Source: Candidatus Omnitrophota bacterium
Lineage (GTDB): Bacteria > Omnitrophota > Gorgyraeia > Duberdicusellales > 4484-171
Reading direction: 5' to 3'
Assembly: GCA_023135855.1 (NCBI GenBank)
Contig: JAGLSH010000006.1
Location: forward strand, 1-22,203
Length of the DNA stretch: 22,203 nt
Below are positions 16,309 to 22,203 of the stretch, piece by piece. A program made the translations under genes and the position numbers. The first letter of the stretch is position 1. Each line of letters begins with the position of its first letter. Under the pieces are notes generated by a model, which saw only the letters and a list, made by a program, of their open reading frames with translations, was not told the DNA's origin and did no database searches.

Positions 16309-16416
16309 CCCGTTAGACCTCCACTAAGAATAGTTAATTTTATTATAATACCTATTTTATTAAAGCTCATTGCTTTTACTTTACAATACTCTTGGGTTTT
16401 TAAAGATCTAACGGGG
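16308..16416. repeat. Long-spaced inverted repeat covering the murD start (copy B)
   Basis: A perfect 10-bp inverted repeat, CCCCGTTAGA at 16308-16317 and TCTAACGGGG at 16407-16416, is separated by 89 bp and fills the whole mraY-murD junction. On the minus strand one arm begins one base after the mraY stop codon and the other ends on the first base of the murD GTG start, just after its GGAGG ribosome-binding site. The arms share their core with the element at 11817-11917. The interiors also share AGGTATTATA. Pairing in the mRNA would cover the start codon, so a regulatory role is possible. Confidence 0.7.
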
Positions 16417-16417
16417 C

Positions 16418-17500
16418 TCATCGTAGCTTAAGAGTAAGTAAACTTAGAACTGCACACATAATTGAAATAATCCAAAAACGAATAATTATCTTGGGCTCTT
16501 TCCAACCCTTTACCTGAAAATGATGATGTAGCGGAGCAGCTTTAAATAATCTCTTACCTCTAAATTTTACCGATAACATTTGTAAAATAACACTTAAAGC
16601 CTCAATTACAAACAATCCTCCACTTATAAAAAGAAGGAACTCCTGTTTTACTAGTAAAGCTATTGTGCCAATAGCCCCACCCAAAGCCAAGGCTCCAACA
16701 TCTCCCATAAAGACCTCAGCTGGATAAGAATTAAACCACAAAAATGCTAGACCGGCGCCAATCAAAGAAAAGCAAAATATGGTGAGCTCTCCAGCCCCGC
16801 TTACATAAGGAATAAAAAGATAATTAGCAAACTTCATGTGTCCAACAATATAACTTATAACGCCAAAGATCAAGGCATTGCTAATTAAAGCACCAATAGC
16901 TAAGCCATCAAGTCCATCAGTAAAGTTAACAGCGTTAGATGTAGCTACAACCATAAGCGCAGCCCAAAAAATATAAAAATAACCGATATCAACTATAAGT
17001 TTCTTAAAAAAAGGAAAACTCCAAGTAGTGGTATAATTCTTGCCAACTGCAATTAATATTCCCAATAGTATTCCAATTAAACTCTGCCAAAGTAATTTTT
17101 TACTCCGGCTTAAACCTTTACCACGTTTAATCTTTAAAAAATCATCATATAATCCCAAGCTACCTAAGAAAAGTGTCACCATTAAAACTAACCAGATAAA
17201 ACAATTATCCCACCTAGCCCAAAGAAGAGTAGTTGAGAAAATTGCAAATAAAATTAAAATGCCCCCCATGGTCGGAGTCCCTTTCTTCTCCTCATGAAGA
17301 GCCTCTAGATGAACATGACCATACATATCTACTTTTTCGGTTATTTTGAGACGTTTAAGCCTTCTTAGGGTAAATTTCCAAAATAGCATTACAACAATAA
17401 AGGAAGTGACAAAAGCACAACCGCTACGAAAAGTAATGTATTTCGTGAGGTTAAAAGCAAAAAAGTATTTAGTTAATGGGTAAAAAAGGTGATAAATCAT
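16418..17500 (-). CDS. mraY: Phospho-N-acetylmuramoyl-pentapeptide-transferase MraY
   Basis: This 360-residue polytopic protein (about ten transmembrane helices) makes lipid I from UDP-MurNAc-pentapeptide and undecaprenyl phosphate. Diagnostic blocks are KKGTPTMGG at 72-80, the YDDFLK aspartate pair at 119-120, NFTDGLDGLAIG at 192-203, NSYPAEVFMGDVGALALGG at 257-275 with catalytic-site D267, and the histidine cluster PLHHHFQVKGW at 323-333. Length and order of motifs match the family. The ATG overlaps the murF stop (ATGA), so translation is probably coupled. No deviation from a functional enzyme was seen. Confidence 0.98.
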   Translation of the reverse strand: MIYHLFYPLTKYFFAFNLTKYITFRSGCAFVTSFIVVMLFWKFTLRRLKRLKITEKVDMYGHVHLEALHEEKKGTPTMGGILILFAIFSTTLLWARWDNCFIWLVLMVTLFLGSLGLYDDFLKIKRGKGLSRSKKLLWQSLIGILLGILIAVGKNYTTTWSFPFFKKLIVDIGYFYIFWAALMVVATSNAVNFTDGLDGLAIGALISNALIFGVISYIVGHMKFANYLFIPYVSGAGELTIFCFSLIGAGLAFLWFNSYPAEVFMGDVGALALGGAIGTIALLVKQEFLLFISGGLFVIEALSVILQMLSVKFRGKRLFKAAPLHHHFQVKGWKEPKIIIRFWIISIMCAVLSLLTLKLR

Positions 17501-18879
17501 TTTAAGTATTTAATTACTTTCTCCAATTCCATCTTACGCGAACCCTTAAGAAAAATCAAATATCTTTTCTTGTTCTCTAAATTCTGGCCAATCCTATCAT
17601 TAATGAATTGAGCAATAGTCTTACACGAGGAAAAATGGAAAGCTTTTTTGTACCCCAAACTTTTCAACTTACGCTCTAGGTACTGGGTATGCTCCCCTAA
17701 GGTAAGACAATAATCAAATTTTGCACTTTTGATTTGCCCGGCTAAAAGCTCGTGATAATATTTACTTTTTTTACCCAGCTCCAGCATATCTCCAATAACC
17801 ACAATTTTTTTTAAAGGAGATTGATTTAAATTCTTAAAAGCCACTTCTAAGGAATGTGGATTAGCATTGTAAGCATCATTTAAAATAGAGAAGCCTTTAT
17901 ACTTTTCAGTTTGCATTCTATGAGGCAGTAAATTCTTAAAATTTTTAATCCTCTCAACCAACTTTCCCAAAGGCAAGCCTAAGATTCTTGCTCCTGATAT
18001 GGCTGCTAAGACATTGCTAATAAATCCTTCGCAATAGGAAGACAAAATTAATTCATATTTATTTTGAATCAGAAAAGTAGATTTTCCATTGCTTCTACTT
18101 ACTAAGCGGGCAAAAAGATGATTATTTTTATTCTTACCCCCAAGAGGATGGCTTCGCCTACCAAACCAATAGACCCTATTGGTTAGGCGAACTTTAGATA
18201 AATAAGAGTCATCTCGATTCAAAATAGCCTTCATCTCAGGATTAACTTTTAAGAGGGAAACCTTCTCATCGAAGACCCCCCTTAGGCTCCCCAGCCCCTC
18301 TAAATGAACCGGTTTCACAAAAGTAATTATTCCTACATCAGGAATAGCAATTTCAGCTAAAAATTTTATCTCTCCCGTAGCATTAGTTCCTAATTCCAAA
18401 ATCATAACTTCTTGATCCTTAAGTGAAAAACAAGTCTTTGCTACTCCTAGAATATTATTCTCTGTTCCTTTGTTCTTTAAAACTTTAAAATCAAGCTCAA
18501 GAAGAAAACTAAGCATCTCTTTAGTAGTAGTTTTACCTAAGGAACCAGTAATACCAAAAACAAAAGGATTCTTCTTCTTGCGTATATAAGTAGCCATCAC
18601 TGCTAAAGCTTGATAACTGTTTTTTACGATAAAGAAAGGAACTTTAGGTTTAATATCCACATATCTTTCAGCTACAATAAAACTAGCTCCATTAGATATA
18701 GCTTTTTTAATAAAAGCATGTCCATCATGGTGCTTGCCCTTAATAGCCACAAAAGCCTCACCTTTAGCTATTGATCGGGAATCAAGAGAAAATCCTCTTA
18801 CCGGTTTGAAATGATAAAGATTATAAATCTTCTCTGGTTTTAAAATTCTCTCTAAAACTTTAAAATCTGTAATAATCAT
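17497..18879 (-). CDS. murF: UDP-MurNAc-tripeptide--D-Ala-D-Ala ligase MurF
   Basis: This 460-residue Mur ligase adds D-Ala-D-Ala. Unlike the adjacent MurE it has a complete N-terminal UDP-binding domain (residues 1-100), including FSLDSRSIAKGEAFVAIKG at 30-48 and HDGHAFIKKAI. The P-loop is GITGSLGKTTTK at 109-120, then GTENNILGV near 138-146, LELGTNATGEI near 161-171 and the C-terminal NDAYNANPHS near 321. Residues 230-243 are encoded by a strong hairpin-forming sequence, a possible small insertion in a variable surface region. It overlaps murE and mraY by ATGA junctions. Other motifs are intact, so activity is expected. Confidence 0.96.
   Translation of the reverse strand: MIITDFKVLERILKPEKIYNLYHFKPVRGFSLDSRSIAKGEAFVAIKGKHHDGHAFIKKAISNGASFIVAERYVDIKPKVPFFIVKNSYQALAVMATYIRKKKNPFVFGITGSLGKTTTKEMLSFLLELDFKVLKNKGTENNILGVAKTCFSLKDQEVMILELGTNATGEIKFLAEIAIPDVGIITFVKPVHLEGLGSLRGVFDEKVSLLKVNPEMKAILNRDDSYLSKVRLTNRVYWFGRRSHPLGGKNKNNHLFARLVSRSNGKSTFLIQNKYELILSSYCEGFISNVLAAISGARILGLPLGKLVERIKNFKNLLPHRMQTEKYKGFSILNDAYNANPHSLEVAFKNLNQSPLKKIVVIGDMLELGKKSKYYHELLAGQIKSAKFDYCLTLGEHTQYLERKLKSLGYKKAFHFSSCKTIAQFINDRIGQNLENKKRYLIFLKGSRKMELEKVIKYLK
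18153..18191. repeat. Bulged hairpin inside the murF coding sequence
   Basis: Two stem halves of 8 bp each stack on one another: TTCGCCTA (18153-18160) pairs with TAGGCGAA (18184-18191), and ACCAATAG (18165-18172) with CTATTGGT (18176-18183). The loop is ACC and there is a 4-nt bulge (CCAA, 18161-18164). The total of 16 bp with such a short loop is unlikely to be required by the protein sequence. The outer half resembles the TTCGCCTAAACC part of the palindrome near 7866-7877, suggesting a related repeat family. Confidence 0.6.
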
Positions 18880-20018
18880 CTTTTTAAAAGTTGTTTAACA
18901 GCTTTTTTATCACTAAAAGGTATCCTTTTGTCTTTAATAATTTGATAATCCTCATGACCTTTTCCAGCTATCAGAAAACAAGAATCATTGCTCTTATTTT
19001 TAAGAAAAAACTTTATTGCCTCATCTATAGCTTTATATCTATCCACAATAACTGAATACTTCTTATTTTTAAAACCTTTCTCTATTTGAGAACAAATCTT
19101 CAAAGAATCTTCACTACGAGGATTATCTGAAGTAATAAAAGTAAAGTCTGCTCTTGCAGAAGCAATCTGGCCCATAAGCCTACGCTTGCCTTTATCTCTA
19201 TCTCCTCCGCAGCCAAAAAGACAAATAATCTTTTTATAGCCTGATTCACGAAGATTCTCCAAAACATTGCTCAGGGCATCAGGAGTGTGGGCATAATCAA
19301 TGAATAGATCTTTAGCCACTGGTTCTAGCCTTCCTGGTGGTGATCTAAAGCTACTCACTGCTCTTGCTAGCTTAGATAAGGGAAAGCCCAATGAAAAGAC
19401 TAATCCTACTGCTCCCAGGATATTTAAAACATTATATCTGCCACAAAGATGAGTCTTTACTTTATAACGCTTGTGAGAGGAAACTATTTCAAAACTGGAC
19501 TGATTTTTTTCTAAAACTATATTCTCAGCTCTAAAATCAGCCTGAGACTTAATCGCAAAACTAGAAGCCTTCTTTAATTCCTTAGCAATTTTCCTTCCGT
19601 GACAATCGTCTATATTTATAAATGAAATTACATTTTTTGGAGAAGAAAATAATTTTTTCTTAGCATTAAAATAATTTTTCATTGTCTTGTGATAGTCAAG
19701 ATGATCCCGACTTAAATTGGTGAATAAACAACGACAAAATTTTAAACCTTTGACTCTTCCCTGAATCAGGCCGTGCGAAGAAACTTCAATAACTACAAAA
19801 TCACTACCAGCTTCTTTAATTTTTTTTATAATCTTACCTAAATCAATAAACCCAGGAGTAGTAAGTTTTGCTTTATATGTCTTTGAACCAATTAAATATT
19901 TTATTGTACCGACCAATGATGTTTTCTGCCCCATTTTCTTAAGTAAATGATAAATAAGAAAAGCAGTAGTAGTCTTACCATTAGTTCCAGTAATACCAAT
20001 AATTTTTAAATTCTTCAA
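18876..20018 (-). CDS. murE: MurE-type UDP-MurNAc-tripeptide synthetase lacking domain 1
   Basis: This 380-residue Mur ligase adds the third stem residue. The ATP P-loop GTNGKTTT is at residues 11-18, whereas typical MurE proteins of about 490 residues have it near 110. The first domain, which binds the uridine part of the substrate, is therefore absent. The central and C-terminal domains look complete: TTPG at 53-56, EVSSH at 78-82, NLSRDHLDYH at 101-110, YFNAKKKLF with the probable carbamylated lysine K120, DYAHTPDAL at 241-249, GCGGDRDKGKR at 269-279, DNPRSED at 298-304 and AGKGHEDYQ at 351-359. The DNPR motif indicates meso-diaminopimelate. The start is TTG overlapping the ftsI stop; an in-frame TAG lies at 20040-20042, so no longer form can start upstream. 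Confidence 0.92.
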   Translation of the reverse strand: MKNLKIIGITGTNGKTTTAFLIYHLLKKMGQKTSLVGTIKYLIGSKTYKAKLTTPGFIDLGKIIKKIKEAGSDFVVIEVSSHGLIQGRVKGLKFCRCLFTNLSRDHLDYHKTMKNYFNAKKKLFSSPKNVISFINIDDCHGRKIAKELKKASSFAIKSQADFRAENIVLEKNQSSFEIVSSHKRYKVKTHLCGRYNVLNILGAVGLVFSLGFPLSKLARAVSSFRSPPGRLEPVAKDLFIDYAHTPDALSNVLENLRESGYKKIICLFGCGGDRDKGKRRLMGQIASARADFTFITSDNPRSEDSLKICSQIEKGFKNKKYSVIVDRYKAIDEAIKFFLKNKSNDSCFLIAGKGHEDYQIIKDKRIPFSDKKAVKQLLKR

Positions 20019-21685
20019 TTTCCTAATCCTTCGGTATAACTAATAACCTTCTGAGCAATTCTCTTAAAAACCGGCGCAGCTACAACCCCGCCAAAATGTG
20101 ATCGTCTAGGTTCATCTACAGTAACTCCAATCACTAAAGGTGGATTTGAATCAGCAATAAAACCAACAAATGTTGCTCGATATTTAGAAGGCGAGTATTT
20201 CTTTATTTCAGGGTCATATTTTTGGGCAGTACCGGTTTTACCGCCAATTTTACGCCCTTTTACCTGAGCTCGCTTACCAGTACCTTCACTAACTACTGAA
20301 ATTAAAATATCCTTTGCCCTATTAGCAGCAAATGTTGGTATAACTTTTTTTCTCGTCTTAGGAGATATACTCTCACAAGACCCTTGAGAACAAATACTAG
20401 TCGCTACATGTGGTGTGACTAAATAGCCTCCATTAGCAACAACAGCAAATGTACGGGCCAATTGCAGAAGATTTACCCCTATTTCTTGGCCAATCGGTAT
20501 AATATAAGGAGATGTTTTTGACCACTTATCCATTTCTTTAGCTGAGCCTTTTGCTTCTGCCGGCAAATCAACACCGGTTAAGCGACCAAGCTCTAATCTC
20601 TTAAGATAGCTGGAAAAAACATCAGGACCTAAAGCCTGAACAATTTTTGCAACGCCAATGTTGCTTGATTTCATAAAAACCTCTCGAAATGATAATTCAC
20701 CATAAGACTTCCAATCATGAAGAATAGTACCAGGAATTTTTAATTTACCATTTTCACAGAAAATTTTATCCTGATCAGTAAATTTATCTTCATTGACGGC
20801 AGCTAAAAGGGTAACAATTTTAAATACTGAACCCGGCTCAAACATATCAGATACTGCTCGATTACGCATTTGTTCCGGTAAAATTTTTCCTAACTCATTA
20901 GGATTAAAGCTAGGATAATTAGCTAAAGCCAGGAGCTCCCCATTTAATGCATTCATCACCAAAGCGCTTCCTGAGGCAGCTTTAAAATCTGTGATTGTCT
21001 CCTCTAAATATTCCTCAACCCAATATTGTATCTGGGCATCGATACTCAAGACAATATTCGCGCCTTCTTGAGGACTTATTATTTGTGGCGAAAAAATAAT
21101 CTCTCGAGAAACTGAATCCCTTAATACTCTTACCCATCCATCTTTGCCCCTTAAATAATCATTATAGAAAAATTCCAACCCCTCTAAACCTTGATTGTCA
21201 ATATTAACAATGCCTAAAACTGAGGCCAAAAGGTTTGTTTGAGGATAAAATCTTTTTTCATCTCTTATAAAGCTTACACCATCTAGTTTAAATGCTTTTA
21301 CCTTCTCCTTTTCCTCCCAAGAAATCTTTCTCTTAACCCAGACAAATCTTTTTTTCTTATTCAGCTTAAAAAGCAGACTATCTTTAAATAAATCTAAATT
21401 TGTAGAAAGAATATCAGCAGTTGCCTCAGAATTGCTGATTAGAAACGGATCAGCAAAAACAGAGTAACAGCTTATACTCTTAGATAAAATTCTCTTCCTA
21501 CGATCAAGAATATCTCCTCTTCTTCCTTGAAGTTTTACAAGTCGATAGCGCTGGTCTTGAGCAAGACCTTGGAAAAAATTACTTCTGAACACCTGCAAAT
21601 AAAAAATTCTAGCCGAGATAACAAGAAATAAAATAATGAAAGCGAAATATATATTAGTTGTTCTTTTTTTATATTTTTTGTTCAT
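20015..21685 (-). CDS. ftsI: Class B penicillin-binding protein, septal transpeptidase FtsI
   Basis: This 556-residue protein has a short basic cytoplasmic tail, one transmembrane helix at 11-31, a pedestal (dimer) domain at about 45-200 with RRGDILDRR near 55-63, and a transpeptidase domain. The active-site motifs are SVFK at 286-289, SSN at 340-342 and KTG at 483-485. It ends soon after the transpeptidase domain without PASTA repeats, as in Gram-negative FtsI. It cross-links septal peptidoglycan with FtsW. The position directly before murE is classical for ftsI. The stop TGA shares two bases with the murE TTG start. No strong ribosome-binding site is visible, but the ATG start fits the tail-plus-helix pattern. 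Confidence 0.95.
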   Translation of the reverse strand: MNKKYKKRTTNIYFAFIILFLVISARIFYLQVFRSNFFQGLAQDQRYRLVKLQGRRGDILDRRKRILSKSISCYSVFADPFLISNSEATADILSTNLDLFKDSLLFKLNKKKRFVWVKRKISWEEKEKVKAFKLDGVSFIRDEKRFYPQTNLLASVLGIVNIDNQGLEGLEFFYNDYLRGKDGWVRVLRDSVSREIIFSPQIISPQEGANIVLSIDAQIQYWVEEYLEETITDFKAASGSALVMNALNGELLALANYPSFNPNELGKILPEQMRNRAVSDMFEPGSVFKIVTLLAAVNEDKFTDQDKIFCENGKLKIPGTILHDWKSYGELSFREVFMKSSNIGVAKIVQALGPDVFSSYLKRLELGRLTGVDLPAEAKGSAKEMDKWSKTSPYIIPIGQEIGVNLLQLARTFAVVANGGYLVTPHVATSICSQGSCESISPKTRKKVIPTFAANRAKDILISVVSEGTGKRAQVKGRKIGGKTGTAQKYDPEIKKYSPSKYRATFVGFIADSNPPLVIGVTVDEPRRSHFGGVVAAPVFKRIAQKVISYTEGLGN

Positions 21686-21787
21686 TCTATAGTTACGATA
21701 GTAGTCTATGCTACAATTGCTATTTTCTTACAAAAAGAATTTTCTTGTTCATCATTGCCCACAATAAAGAAATTAATACTTATCCTT

Positions 21788-21796
21788 ATTATAGCA
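21788..21796 (-). promoter_or_regulatory. Possible extended -10 promoter before ftsI
   Basis: The minus strand reads TGCTATAAT at 21796-21788, a perfect extended -10 element (TGnTATAAT), about 100 bp upstream of the ftsI ATG within the 209-bp gap after the ftsL-like gene. No convincing -35 element is found at the right distance, but extended -10 promoters often do without one. It lies in an AT-rich region where chance matches are common. Confidence 0.35.
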
Positions 21797-21894
21797 AGGA
21801 TGAGAAATACTTATATCTTTACTTTTATAAATTCTTAGAAAAAATTCTATCTAGAGGAAGAAGCTCTAAAACCTTGCACGCCTTTCTAAAATAT

Positions 21895-22203
21895 TTATCT
21901 TTTATCTTTAGCTAAAGCAGTTAAAGTCGGTTCTGAAGCTTTTAAAATTCTACCAAGTAATAAAGACAACTTACTGTCGCTAGCAATCTGTGCCTGTCTT
22001 TTTATGTCCAAAGCCATCACTCTGTTTTTATTCACTGGTGTAAAATCTTTTACGCTTGCCCATTGATTAACTTTAGCTAAAGTTGCTACCTTAGAAAAAT
22101 TATACATCAAGTAATCTCTCTTATCAATAAGTTCCTTACGGTAACTAAAAGTATTACTTAGGCGATAAGCTTCAACGTAAAGATTAACCTTCTGATGTAA
22201 GTA
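21895..22203 (-). CDS. ftsL: FtsL-like division protein, C-terminal part (5' end outside window)
   Basis: The frame is open to the window edge, giving at least 102 residues. An internal TTG at 22110 is probably not the start, because the frame continues upstream without a stop. The visible part begins YLHQKVNLYVEAYRLSN, is helical with heptad-like spacing (KELIDKRDYLMYNFSKVATLAKVNQWA), and matches the periplasmic coiled coil that follows the membrane helix in FtsL. A further 50 or so residues with no recognised domain follow. The membrane helix would lie beyond the window. The location directly before ftsI is where ftsL belongs. The sequence itself is poorly conserved, so the call rests mainly on position and helical pattern. 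Confidence 0.55.
   Translation of the reverse strand, partial: YLHQKVNLYVEAYRLSNTFSYRKELIDKRDYLMYNFSKVATLAKVNQWASVKDFTPVNKNRVMALDIKRQAQIASDSKLSLLLGRILKASEPTLTALAKDKR

Noticed and set aside
16342..16347. TATAAT inside the mraY-murD repeat as a promoter for murD
   Set aside because: No -35 element at proper distance and no extended TG; the region is AT-rich enough for chance matches.
21779..21804. Stem-loop CTTATCCTT/AAGGATGAG before ftsI as a terminator
   Set aside because: Only 6 continuous base pairs on the transcribed strand (with a C-A mismatch beyond them) and no T-tract follows.
1..22203. CRISPR arrays, tRNA or rRNA genes, transposases, prophage genes
   Set aside because: No direct-repeat arrays, cloverleaf-type sequences or mobile-element protein motifs were seen.

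Overview
The window is the distal part of a division and cell-wall (dcw) gene cluster from an AT-rich, Gram-negative-type bacterium. Every convincing gene is on the minus strand, so transcription runs from high to low coordinates. Peptidoglycan genes with a meso-DAP-type MurE signature, a LpxL/HtrB-like acyltransferase and an HD-GYP protein point to a diderm. The style resembles uncultured Omnitrophota/PVC-neighbourhood genomes, but that placement is inference from gene content and composition, not a search result.

In transcription order, the dcw part (22203 to 6615) reads: 5'-truncated ftsL-like gene, ftsI-type transpeptidase, murE, murF, mraY, murD, ftsW, murG, a secreted HExxH metallopeptidase, murC, murB, ddl, ftsQ, and a highly derived ftsA-like gene. 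Most neighbours overlap or nearly touch. Breaks occur before ftsI (209 bp), before murG (183 bp, with a good sigma70-like promoter), between ftsQ and the ftsA-like gene (140 bp, with stacked palindromes) and after the ftsA-like gene (88 bp). No gene-free stretch exceeds 300 bp.

The second part (6526 to 83) holds a large helical protein with a HEAT-like C-terminus, an HD-GYP protein sharing the same N-terminal domain, a MurG/MGDG-synthase-like lipid glycosyltransferase, a LpxL-like acyltransferase, a GT2 glycosyltransferase and a small membrane protein of the COG2426/Sm_multidrug_ex type. The last four look like an envelope-lipid and transport module.

The most unusual points are these. (1) MurE starts directly at its ATP-binding P-loop, so the whole UDP-binding domain 1 is missing, with an in-frame stop just upstream. 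(2) The FtsA-like protein keeps the FtsA layout and an amphipathic C-terminal helix but has lost the recognisable ATPase motifs, and ftsZ is absent from its usual place next to it. (3) Two long-spaced inverted repeats with the same arm (CCCCGTTAGA/TCTAACGGGG) fill the junctions in front of murC and murD and enclose or cover their translation-start signals. (4) A metallopeptidase gene sits between murG and murC. (5) A strong hairpin lies inside the murF coding sequence. Together these suggest a division and wall-synthesis machinery that departs from the textbook one.
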